The position numbers and the translations under genes are program-made. Source: Gnetum montanum (Eukaryota; Streptophyta; Gnetopsida; Gnetales; Gnetaceae). Taken from it: a stretch of DNA of 64,000 nucleotides. Below the pieces are notes generated by a model, which made no database searches, had not been told where the DNA came from, and was given only the letters and a program-made list of their open reading frames with translations. Numbering within the stretch: the first letter of the stretch is position 1; each line of letters opens with the position of its first letter. The stretch is taken from contig MNCI01036469.1 of the NCBI GenBank assembly GCA_015680685.1, positions 707,555 to 771,554 on the forward strand. The letters are read 5' to 3'. This document shows positions 1 to 9,364 of this stretch, one piece after another.

Positions 1-90
1 CTTGTTTAATTAATTAACCCGAAGGTTCATTTAGGCTCCCAACGATGTGAGTGATATCCTTTATGTCCTACTTAGTGCACAAACACTTAG

Positions 91-108
91 TCCCTGGCAA
101 TGGCGCCA
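91..108 (-). promoter_or_regulatory. Primer binding site (tRNA-Asp) of the left-edge LTR element
   Basis: On the minus strand this reads TGGCGCCATTGCCAGGGA. It matches the complement of the 3' end of plant tRNA-Asp (recalled as ...CCCCGGCAACGGCGCCA) with about two mismatches. It lies one base from the LTR end, as expected for a reverse-transcription primer site. It shows that the adjacent LTR is a 5' LTR and that the body of the element extends leftwards, out of the window. Confidence 0.85.
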
Positions 109-109
109 A

Positions 110-1190
110 TGATGAGTGGCAAGGTACCCCTAAACTCAACCATACGAAACAAGCGTAGCACATGCGATCCGGTTGAACTTTGCAGACTAAGTGCCTACAC
201 GCCCCATGGAACACTTGGGGTTAATTATTCGTTGTCTTTCTAGACTTACTTGTGGTTGTCACGGTGTATGGTTAAGTAAGTCCGAGGTATATGATTTTTA
301 TGGTCTTTTATGTTTTATCTCCTATGCTATCGAGGTGAAGAGTTGAGAAACTAACTAATTCTAACTAATGGACTAAGTTTAAATTACCTAGCGTCAGCAT
401 CCGTTCCCACTTACCGTACACACCCTGAACAGATGCAACCACGGCTACCAAATGCTAATCGTTGCTGGGATCACCACGCGTAAAGCACGTGCTTGAAGTG
501 GTCGTACTGAGGCACTTAACTAGGAGGAAAGGATTGAGAGAATCTAATATAGCCTAAGTGCGATGAGCATCCAATTCTTTGACTAACCATACACATCTTG
601 GTGCATGACTACCACTGGGATTACCAAGCGCAGATCCTAGATACACCACTGGGTTACCAAGAAGTCACACTTAGATGCTCGTAATCAAGTCGTACTCATA
701 CTGCGTTGCGATGAGTAGCCGATTCCTTGATTATCCGTGCGCATCCTTAGATGCTCGTAATCAAGTCGTACTCATTCCGCATTCTAGGAGTTTAAGGGTG
801 AGAGAGAGAAAGTAATAAATAACATTAAAATAAAATCCTATTCCATGCACTGCAAGGTTTATCCAGGAAGTTCGTCTTTATTGCTGTACACAACTTGTGT
901 TAGGTACAATGTTGCCCGAATAAAGATTCGTTCACTTTAGGACTCCTACTGCGGGCACATGGAAAATATTCTATCTCTTGGAGTGATTAAACTGCCACAG
1001 TTTCCCTACTTCTAGCCCAAGATGAGGAAACAAGGGAGAGCCGCCTCTTATTTATAGACTTGGCGGCGGACTGCGATATTGCAGGGAACGACGCGATATC
1101 GAGTACGCGATATCGCATGGGATGCGATATCGTGACTGCCACAATATCGCGTATGCGATATTACGGCCTATGCGATATCGCGTCTCATCA
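110..1190 (-). mobile_element. 5' LTR of a minus-strand Ty3/Gypsy element (left-edge element)
   Basis: The ends form a perfect 7-bp inverted repeat (TGATGAG ... CTCATCA) and a tRNA-Asp primer site abuts the left end, so this is a complete LTR of about 1.08 kb. Reading on the minus strand, U3 starts at 1190 and carries several GCGATATCGC-type palindromes (about 1065-1185), followed by a TATA box (CTATAAATAAG, 1057-1047). ATTTA at 1191-1195 is the likely target-site duplication; its partner would be off the left edge. The palindromes still contain many CpGs, unlike the related LTRs of A, B and C, which suggests this is the youngest copy in the window. The same family appears at 37194-38050. Confidence 0.85.
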
Positions 1191-2035
1191 ATTTAGTTCA
1201 CGAAATATCCAAAAAATTTGATTGGATACAATACATTGCAATCAGCTCGTCAAATTAAATAATAAACTGGTCTCCACCGTTCTTTCCCGTTATGTGTATG
1301 ACAGGTGTGAATGTCCAGGAAATTTGATTGTACACAATACTTAGAATACTTGGAAGTAAAAATGCATGGCTATAAAATTCACATGCTCTGGAGGGGTACT
1401 TTCGGCTCGGCAATTGAGACGTTAGATGAAGTTGTTAAGATGTGAAAGATATATGTAAATTCAAGTAACCAGATATACGATTATTGATTTGGAAACGGTA
1501 AATTATGAGTTCCATACCAACGGGTAACCTCAAAGATACAAGTAAACTGCTCAGTGTGGATTACCAAATATAACATTGATTCAAATGGGTCATGCAATAG
1601 AAGCCTATAAATTATTAATGTCTGCTTTATGTTGTTGGAGAATCAAGCGATGCCATGCATGAAAAATGGACAAACAAACGAGGCCCTGTGAGAGAACACG
1701 CTCCAGTATGGTGTATAAAATAAAAATGCATAGTATATAATATTCGATTTACAGGTGCTGCCAGCAAAGCATATCTATTCGATCCAAAGTCTTATTACCT
1801 AAGACTTTGACGTACAATATTTTGATGTTGAGATATGGCAGGCAGATGGTGTGGATAGAGCTTGCAAGTTATTTGAAGAGACGTATGAAGTTGTTCAGAA
1901 GGGCCTATAAATTTGATGTTAACACGTACAGTAAGCAGTACACTTACAGAATGGTTTCGAAAATCTTGGACCATGGCTTAGAAGGGAATGTGGAGGATTC
2001 TATTGATTGTGACGTGTCCGACACTAGAAAAAACA
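1191..2035. other. Unassigned intergenic sequence
   Basis: Sequence between the left-edge LTR and the first tRNA gene. An 83-codon reading frame at 1807-2058 runs into the tRNA gene and resembles nothing I recognise. I see no repeat or RNA gene here. Confidence 0.4.
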
Positions 2036-2126
2036 GGGGTGGTGGCGCAGTTGGTTAGCGCGTAGGTCTCATAGCTTAAACTCGTGAGTAATCCTGAGGT
2101 CGAGAGTTCGAGCCTCTCTCACCCCA
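2036..2126 (+). tRNA. trnM-CAT: tRNA-Met (CAT), elongator, with intron
   Basis: The sequence folds as a plant elongator tRNA-Met. Acceptor GGGGTGG pairs with the 3' strand, the D arm contains CGCAGTTGGTTAGCGCG, anticodon CAT is at 2070-2072 and the T arm is GAGAGTTCGAGCCTCTC. The discriminator base is A and no CCA is encoded. A 17-nt intron (GCTTAAACTCGTGAGTA, about 2074-2090) sits just 3' of the anticodon, the usual place for nuclear tRNA-Met introns in plants. Internal A and B boxes are present and a TTTT run lies about 15 nt downstream as a Pol III terminator. The exons are identical to those of the second copy at 5265-5355, while the introns differ. Confidence 0.97.
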
Positions 2127-2825
2127 CATGTAAAACGTTTTATTGACGCTACGAGTAACGTCTAAATTTTTGTTTTTAAGAACCTACGGTGTCCCTGACA
2201 ACCATTGGCTACGTATGTTGGACGGAATAAAAGTTTCTCTCCATATGGAATTGTCCACAGCAGATTTGAATAGGCATTTACTATGTGAAGGGATCCAAAA
2301 TTGTGAAAGGCAGAGAAGATAAGGATATCATCTAGATACCAAAATCTGTTGAGAGTTTCCATAGGAATCTTATATAAAACATGGCAACATCAATTCATCC
2401 TCATTAATTTTCCTTAGGCGAACAAATCTTGTGATATTAGTATGTCATTACAATTTTAAGTTACTGATATTCTCATTCGTGCATTCCCGATTATTTTTCA
2501 CATAAAGCAAGGAGGATAGGTTATGATGTACGCTAGAAACATTACATGGAGGAAGCAACGAGAATTATTTTCCAGACCGGTGGTTACAATGGTTACGTCT
2601 CCATATGCTTTAGATAAGCCCGAGAGCAGGATTAAGAAAACGTGAGTGAGAATGCGCTGCTGCTGCTGCATATTCCTTGGACGCAAGCGCTGCTGTGGCG
2701 TGCCCTCACAAATAAGACTCCAGCCCAGCTTGCGAAGCATCCCCATTTTCCAACAACCATTGCCGTTTATAACACCGCTATCATTCCTGCACATAAACAG
2801 TCCGAAATCACAGAGGAAAAGGCAA
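2127..2825. other. 5' flank of the ARM-repeat gene
   Basis: The sequence holds a TATA-like TATATAAAAC at 2371-2380 and moderately AT-rich DNA. The reading frame of the downstream gene is open from about 2652, and an in-frame ATG there would add 58 residues rich in Cys and Arg. I treat that as 5' leader. No other feature is visible. Confidence 0.4.
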
Positions 2826-4973
2826 ATGGAGAAACGGGCGCAATCTGGACAAGATCCAGAGGCTCAGCCTCAGCCTGTGGCAGCGTCAGTAATAATACAG
2901 CAACAGCAACATGAGGATGATGAGTACCAGGAAGAGGCGGAAGCAGAAGCAGGGGAAATGGAGGTGAGGCTGGTAGCAATGAGGCTAGCCATGATGGAAA
3001 AGATGGCCACCCGCATCGGTACATTGGCATTCGTGTGGGCCACGGTGGTCCTCTTAGGGGGCTTCGCCATAGCCCTCTCTGCCGCCGACTTCTGGACTGT
3101 CACCGTCATCCTGCTGCTGCAAGCCGCCCGCATCTTCACCCGCAGCCACGAGATCGAGTGGGCCCACCACGACAGCGCCTTCGCCCTCGCCGCCACCCGC
3201 CACGTCGTACCGCTCCCTCTTCTCCACCGCCTCCTCACCGTCACCGCTGCCCACGTCAGCAGACTTCTCCTCATTTGCCAGCTCGCCTCCGCCTTCGCCT
3301 GCGTCGCCCTTTCCATTTTCCGGCTCCCGTTCACCGGCTCCGGCACCGGAAACAGCGCCGCGGCGCTCGCCATCTTTTACGCGCTGTCGCTGGCGGAGGC
3401 GCTGCTGTTCCTGGCCGAGAAGGCCTACTGGCAGTGGCGCATCGTGCATGGCCACCTTCTCGCCCACGTCAGCGCCCATCTGGGCCTCCGGCCGCCGCAT
3501 TTGATGTGCCGCTTTTTCTACGACACGTACTCGCGCTGCGTTTCCGGCAGCGTCCTGGACGGCCTTCGCCTTGACCTCGTCCACTTCCTGGGGGCCCTCC
3601 TGCAGCAGCCCTCGCGCCGCACCCACGTGGCCGCCACGTCGGCGCTGACCCGCCTCGCAGAGCGTCCGCGCACTTTGCCCAGGCTGGCCGCCGCGCCGGG
3701 CTTGCTGCGGCGCCTCGTGGACATGCTGAGCTGGACCCACGAGGACGCCGGCCCCGTCCGACGTGGCGCCGCCGAGCTGGTCGCCAGGCTGGCCAAGAGC
3801 CCCGCCCACCGCGGGCGAGTCGCGGCGGAGGCCGGCGTTCTGCAGGGCGCCACGTCGCTGCTGACGTCGGCAGACCACGTGACGTGCCTGCTGGGCCTCA
3901 CCATCCTGGTGCGCCTGGCGGGGACCCCCGGACACAACCCTGACGACGTGCTGTCCAAGCTGGCGGCCCTCCTCCACGTGGCGGGGCCGGAAACGAAGTT
4001 CACGAAGCGGGCCCTACAGGTGTTGCTCGCGGTGGCGGACACGCCCGCCGGCAGAGCTCGGATAGCCGAGACACCCCACGTGATGGACAAGCTGGGCCAC
4101 GTGCTGTGCCGGCGGGAGTTGTCGGTTTCGGTTCGGCTTCTGGCGGCGGAGACGCTCATGTGCGTGTGCGCACAGCCTGGCGGCCGTCGAAGTGTTGGCT
4201 CCGTGGGAGCCGTGATGCAGGGCCTGCTGGATGCATTCCTGGGCGACGCCGACGCCCTGTGCGTACGGGCAGGACAAGTGCTGGCAACGGCCACGTTGCG
4301 GAGCCCCGACAACTGTCATACGCTGGCGCGGCTGAACGTGGCCGGCGACGCTGACGTGGCGGGCGCCTTGACGGGGCTGCTTTGTGAGGCGGCGGCAAAG
4401 GCGGCGCCGTCGGCGAGAATACTGCGGAACATGATGATGTCGGGCGGCGAGGCCGGCAACGCCGCGGAGGCGGCGCTCAGAAACGGCGACAACAGCGCAG
4501 GGGCTGTCGAATTGGTGCTGCGGGCTGCCGCGCAGCAGGGAACAGCGGTGCAGGAGGCCATGATGGGGCTGGCGGCGCAAATGTTGATGCGGCGTGGCAT
4601 CCAGCTGGACCAGGAGGCGGAGGCCCAGTTTGCGGAGGACCTTGTACGGCTCTTGGTGACGTGGCGTCCGGAAGAGCCACGTGGAGGCCTGGGCCTGAGG
4701 CCGTTGTGCGTGGAGGCGTTGCTGGCGATGGTGCAGACGCGCGGCGGCCGTGTATTTGATCTCAGGCCACAGCTGGCGGAGGCGGCCACGGAGGCGCTGC
4801 GTCATGCGATGATGAGCAGCAGCAGTACGGAGAGTGTACGTCACGTAACTGTGTACGGCGGTGGTAGCCTTGGCGCCGACACGGGCGACAGCCAGCACTT
4901 GCACTTGCAGGCTCTTGTACTTTCTCTTCTGCGACTGCTCTCTCGCCCACGTGCTCCATCATCATCCCTGTGA
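2826..4973 (+). CDS. ARM-repeat membrane protein, intronless
   Basis: A single GC-rich exon encodes 715 residues. An acidic, Gln-rich N terminus (about 10-45) is followed by hydrophobic segments near 64-85, 89-103, 144-166 and 178-197. A charged stretch with RSHEIEWAHH lies between the second and third of these. From about residue 250 to the end the protein is a run of Leu/Ala-rich helical pairs typical of armadillo/HEAT solenoids (for example RLAERPRTLP, LARLAKSP-like turns). I recall a group of plant ARM-superfamily proteins with the same plan, an N-terminal membrane part then ARM repeats, of poorly known function; that assignment is from memory. I chose the ATG at 2826 because the protein-like composition begins around it. 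An in-frame ATG at 2652 would add 58 residues, including Cys runs. The gene is unbroken and stands out in GC content from its surroundings. It lies between two tRNA-Met genes. Confidence 0.85.
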   Translation: MEKRAQSGQDPEAQPQPVAASVIIQQQQHEDDEYQEEAEAEAGEMEVRLVAMRLAMMEKMATRIGTLAFVWATVVLLGGFAIALSAADFWTVTVILLLQAARIFTRSHEIEWAHHDSAFALAATRHVVPLPLLHRLLTVTAAHVSRLLLICQLASAFACVALSIFRLPFTGSGTGNSAAALAIFYALSLAEALLFLAEKAYWQWRIVHGHLLAHVSAHLGLRPPHLMCRFFYDTYSRCVSGSVLDGLRLDLVHFLGALLQQPSRRTHVAATSALTRLAERPRTLPRLAAAPGLLRRLVDMLSWTHEDAGPVRRGAAELVARLAKSPAHRGRVAAEAGVLQGATSLLTSADHVTCLLGLTILVRLAGTPGHNPDDVLSKLAALLHVAGPETKFTKRALQVLLAVADTPAGRARIAETPHVMDKLGHVLCRRELSVSVRLLAAETLMCVCAQPGGRRSVGSVGAVMQGLLDAFLGDADALCVRAGQVLATATLRSPDNCHTLARLNVAGDADVAGALTGLLCEAAAKAAPSARILRNMMMSGGEAGNAAEAALRNGDNSAGAVELVLRAAAQQGTAVQEAMMGLAAQMLMRRGIQLDQEAEAQFAEDLVRLLVTWRPEEPRGGLGLRPLCVEALLAMVQTRGGRVFDLRPQLAEAATEALRHAMMSSSSTESVRHVTVYGGGSLGADTGDSQHLHLQALVLSLLRLLSRPRAPSSSL

Positions 4974-5264
4974 TTCCATCACAAAATTTAGTATTAATAA
5001 CGCCAGTCAAACGAAGATTGTTTTTTTTTTTAAGAACAGCATGCTCAATTTTACCCTAATTGACTATTTATTTCAGCTTTCAAAATTCTGTTTATTTGCA
5101 AGAACCGAGCAGGTTAGTTTAAAAAAACGATGGTTGGTTGAATCTCCCCTGCACCTTGCACTTCTCTGGAACTCGTGAAGATGTTAAGGAAAGTAAACAA
5201 CAGGAAATCGGAATGAAGTCCAGATTGCAGCCCGGAGAGGAATGAGGAACCAAAAACCTTAAAG
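4974..5264. other. 3' flank of the ARM-repeat gene
   Basis: AT-rich sequence after the stop codon, with a T run at about 5021-5031. A TTTTT run on the minus strand at about 5251-5255 fits a Pol III terminator for the neighbouring minus-strand tRNA gene. No other feature is seen. Confidence 0.4.
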
Positions 5265-5355
5265 TGGGGTGAGAGAGGCTCGAACTCTCGACCTCAGGAT
5301 TGCTCACAATTTCAAGCTATGAGACCTACGCGCTAACCAACTGCGCCACCACCCC
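5265..5355 (-). tRNA. trnM-CAT: tRNA-Met (CAT), elongator, with intron, second copy
   Basis: On the minus strand this is a 91-nt gene whose exon sequence is identical to the tRNA-Met at 2036-2126. The intron is the same length but differs at about four of 17 positions (GCTTGAAATTGTGAGCA). Identical exons with diverged introns point to selection on the mature tRNA or to gene conversion limited to the exons. It faces the first copy, with the ARM-repeat gene between them. Confidence 0.97.
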
Positions 5356-6304
5356 TACTTGTTTATTAATTTGTCTCTTTAATATGTAATCATTTCTAGT
5401 ATCCTTTGTGTCCAGACTCAATTCGTCAGCGGTATAGTAGTGGTTCACAGTATTAAGAAGAAAAGTCTTCGAAAGGTAAGGCATCGCAAAGATTAACGAC
5501 TGTGTGTTCCTGTGTTCATGGGTGTTGCTTCTCCTAAAGCCATTTGACAAGAATGACAGTAGATAGTAAATAGTAGTCCATGATAGGTGAGAAACAGGAC
5601 GAATTGATGACTACACTCCACGATTTTTAAATCACTGTGATTGTCTCTGTCTGAGCAAGCTGCGTCACAGTCCATGAATTGTAAGTTGATAATTTACCCA
5701 AGAAATCAACGGCCAGTGCACTTGCAACCAATAATCCAACATTCCATTTTGGTGCAATCCTGTGTCCAATCACACTTAACTTTTTAATTTATCTTAAGAA
5801 TTTTAGCAAAACTATGAGCCCGTTGTGATCCGTAGAAGATTTTTCCTAGCTGAGTACCTTTAGATCGGCAATCCACATGGAGTCAACTCCAAATTCATTA
5901 GGACTCACACCCAAACGGGCAATTTGCCGAGAATGTTTTATTAACAAAAACAAATACTTAACATAAGAAGCACTATAAAAAAATGCCTTTAATTGACAAG
6001 TTAACCGTAGATCTTCCGAGTCTATAAAGACTCTGCAAGTCGTATTAGATATACAACCTTGAATCTCAAACTAAATGGTAATAAAGTAAGGACAAAATGT
6101 AGTGAATAGCCTAAGACACACATTTTGCCTCTATAGTTGCAAATAATTTTGCTTGTATCAATATCAAAATATTTCAAAATATTTGAAAGGTCAGTAGTCA
6201 CCTCTACAATAGATATGATGTAGAATAGTTATAGGCCCTATTGTTGTCAAAAATGAGCAAGGGCTTATTATTTTAGAAGTCTTGGTTCTTATAACATAAA
6301 ATTA
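5356..6304. other. Unassigned AT-rich intergenic sequence
   Basis: No coding, RNA or clear repeat signal is visible. Short reading frames at the left end are chance frames that overlap the tRNA gene. Confidence 0.35.
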
Positions 6305-6490
6305 TAATAGCATCTTTACCCTAGTGGTAGGTAGTTCAAGTAGTAAGGTCATTATATATTGTTAGGCAAGAGGTCATCAATTCAAATTATATTTAAGGCA
6401 TTTTTATACTCTATAATTCCTCTAATGTATTTTGTTAGCTATATGTCTTGGGGTGTACCTATAGCTAGTCAAATTATTTTGAGGAACCAT
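6305..6490 (+). mobile_element. Possible tRNA-derived SINE, copy 1
   Basis: An A-box-like TACCCTAGTGG (about 6317-6327) is followed some 50 bp later by a B-box-like AGGTCATCAATTCAAAT (about 6371-6387), then by a tail containing GGGGTGTACCTA. A similar order of A box, B box and GGGTGTACATA tail occurs at 42140-42280. This suggests two old copies of one SINE family. No poly-A end or target duplication could be fixed. Confidence 0.4.
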
Positions 6491-6900
6491 AGTACCTTTT
6501 CATTTTAAATATAAGTGCTAAGGCATCTCTAATCTATATGAAAAATGTAGATGGTTTATATAAACAATTTATACTAAACAAAATAACCTAATGCTTAAAT
6601 TTCTATTCTTAACGATAAGTAGTTAACTATATCCAAGTCCTATCATGCGAAGCTAATGAGCCTACACTAGACTCGATTGATGTCTTCCCAGCTTTATATT
6701 ATAGTTAAGCTTCATTTTATCATATGCCCAAAACAAGCTAAAGAAGATATCCATGTATTATGTACTCCTAAATTATATAAATGTAAGTATAAAGAAACAT
6801 TATTACTAATGTAAACAATAAATTACTATCCATTAAAGTACTAGAAAATATAAAATAAATTATAATGCATATAAAGCACATTGATTGATTGGGTCCTTTA
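6491..6900. other. Unassigned AT-rich sequence
   Basis: Sequence left of the element D LTR. I see nothing specific in it. Confidence 0.3.
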
Positions 6901-7698
6901 TGGGCAGCGAGCAATCCCTATGCTCAACCATATGAATCACTAGTGCTCCCTGAGCGATCTAGTCAAATTTCGTAGACTTTAGTTCTCTAAGTATATTGGG
7001 TTTACATAGTGAATTTAAAGAATGTGGTCATTGTCTTCTTAGTTTCACTTGTGAAGTATAAGTGTATGGTTAAGTGTAATTGACGCATATGATTTTTATC
7101 ATTTAATATTTATTATTTAAATCACCTAAGTGCTAGAAATAACGTAATTAAATGTTCAATTAATCTAATAACTAATTAATATCTTAACTAATCCTAATAT
7201 AAACGTCTGTTCTCATTTACCGTACACATCCTGAATCACATTGCAACATTACTGAGTTACCAAGCATTAAGCGGTACTAGGATTACCAAACATTAATGTA
7301 TGTTTGAAATGGTCATACTTATGTGCATTAATTAATTGTTAATTAACTAATTAATTAATTGCATTAAAGTAAATTTCTCAAATAATAAATCCATTAAGTA
7401 TATGAAGAAAGCTTGTCTTTATTGTCATTCAAAGTGAGATGCTTAGGTACATTAGTGCTCAAATAAAGATCTGTACACTTCTCACTCCTATTGCAGGCAC
7501 TAGAAAATATTTTAACTTTCAAACAAACAAAATGCAAGAGCTTTGCTAGGATACTAAACAATGGATGCCATAAATGCAACTGGTGAGCATGTATTAATAA
7601 GTAAGACAAGACACTATGTTGACGGGGTCATGTCAATGCATCAAACCACACATCGATGAGACTACGTTGATGGGATTGCATCAAAGGCATCCCATCGA
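6901..7698 (-). mobile_element. 3' LTR of element D
   Basis: It aligns by eye along its length with the LTRs of A, B and C; the left end matches the TGATGAGTGG...CTCAACCATATGAATCAC pattern. The right end is followed by TACACCCTGAGG, equivalent to the purine-rich tract next to the 3' LTRs of A and B when read on the minus strand. The right-hand 80 bp carries repeated GTTGATGGGAT motifs that recur in the D spacer at about 19600-19680. The terminal bases have decayed. Confidence 0.65.
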
Positions 7699-7943
7699 TA
7701 CACCCTGAGGAAGACTGAATGAAAACTCATCCTCGAGTAAACAAAAGGAGGAATAAATTTCTTTACAAAATTTTGGGAAGGTATGGGATTATTAACTAAC
7801 TAACTGACACAAAAAAATACTAAGTGCCCAAGTGTATATATTTACAATCATTACAAAATTTGGTGTTCATGACAATAAAATTGAACACCATGACAAAAAT
7901 TGATAGCACAACTCCTCTGGTGGCTTGAAGATGAAAAGAAAAT
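7699..7943 (-). pseudogene. Element D, 3' end of internal region
   Basis: This segment between the D 3' LTR and the element A insertion shares its first 60-100 bp (GAAAACTCATCCTCGAGT and onwards) with the equivalent parts of A (from about 8850) and B (from about 25370). It ends in AAAAT (7939-7943), the left copy of the target duplication made by element A. Confidence 0.65.
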
Positions 7944-8842
7944 TGATGAGTGATAGGTATCCCCTATGTCCAATCATATGAATCACAAGCATTCACATAC
8001 AATTTGATCAAATTCTGTGGATGGGACTAGTTGTGACATCTAGGTTGTTAAGTGTTGATTGTAGGATGCTCTCTTCCCACTTGGAATAGTGGTAGCTTTG
8101 TCATGTATGGTTTAGTCCAAAGTGAGGCATATGATAATTAATGTTGTTAGGCCCTGATTACTCCTACTGATAAACATAATTGGAAATGAAATTTACTCCT
8201 AAGTCTAAGTAATGACAATAAGGTAAATGTACTCTAGCCTAGAGCGATGAGCATGTGGTCTTGGCTTATTGTACATTCCTTGGGCTCATGTAACCATTAC
8301 TGGGTTACCAAGTGTTATGCTACTGGGTGAACCAAGCTATAACACTACTAGGATTACCAAATGATTACACTTAAACACTTGAAACTAGTTGTACTCATTC
8401 CGCTATACTAATGAACAAGAAAGTAAAGTACTTGGAAATGTAAATGATTAAACTAAGAAAATAGTAAAAACTATGCTAAGTAAAACAATAAAACTAAGTG
8501 GATGTTGCAATGATGCAAAGCAATCTTAATCTTTATTTATGGACATGAACTATGCCCAAGTACACTTCACTCGAATAAATATTTTGTACAACTGCTCAAC
8601 ACCACACTGCGAGCATTTACTCTATCACTAAAACTATGAAAAAAAAATTGCTAGAGTCTACCTAAGGATGAAATGAAAAGTTATTCGAATCATGCTCCCA
8701 AGTGTTGTATTTATAGGTAGGTATGCATCCTACAATATTAGATATTTGATGACATAGCATGTGCTCTAATATTGGGGCTAAGATATCAGATATCCAATAT
8801 TAGGGATCCGATATCTTAGCTTACGAAAAACACAATTTATCA
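7944..8842 (-). mobile_element. 3' LTR of element A
   Basis: Begins TGATGAG on the plus strand and ends TTTATCA. Next to the right end, TACACCCATG read on the minus strand is a weak purine-rich tract. A TATA box on the minus strand is near 8716. U3 carries GATATC-centred palindromes (about 8740-8825) in a CpG-poor form. Confidence 0.85.
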
Positions 8843-8849
8843 TACACCC

Positions 8850-9364
8850 ATGATTAAATGAAAACTCATCCTTGAGTGAACAAAAGGAGGAAGAAATTTT
8901 TTACAAAATATTGGGAAGGTATGGGATTATTAATTGACTCTAACTACTAAATGACTTTAAGTGCCACAATGGTGTGTACAAAAAAATGACATAGTTACAT
9001 GACAAAACAAAACTAAAATTTAAGGTGGCTCAATGTAGTTTGTATTTCAGGTGGTGGTGGCTCTTTCATTGACTTCTTTCCTTTGTTGTCAGGCTTTTGG
9101 AATTGATATCTATTCAAGAGTGCTTGAAAATTTTCCTCTTCTATCTTTGTCTTCTTTTCCATCTGCTCCCTTTAGTATGGCACATAGAATCTCTTAGTTT
9201 TAATTGTTACATTAGTCTCTTTATTTTGCTAGCATTGGTACATTTCTCCTGGGTACCATTCTCCATTGTTGGTTACTACAGGCCATAAAGGAGACGCTTG
9301 AAGTTGCGTCTTCACAACTTCCATGTTGTGAAGGTTCTCCTTTTGGTGATCTTTTTGGGGCCAT
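8850..9364 (-). pseudogene. Element A extra ORF, internally deleted remnant
   Basis: The minus-strand start ATG at 9364 (MAPKRSPKGEP) is placed like the starts of the D (19142) and B (28389) extra ORFs. After about 45 codons the sequence jumps to the C-terminal part, so over 2 kb present in D and B is missing. The remaining part is broken by stop codons. A perfect 9-bp stem with a 6-nt loop lies inside it at 9310-9333. Confidence 0.6.

Noticed and set aside
3054-4904. Long open frames on the minus strand and other frames across the ARM gene (for example 3054-3977, 4014-4904)
   Set aside because: They are by-products of high GC content. Their composition is Arg/Ala/Pro-rich with no recognisable domain, and the ARM frame explains the region.
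5269-5356. Reading frame overlapping the second tRNA gene
   Set aside because: The tRNA gene fully explains the sequence.
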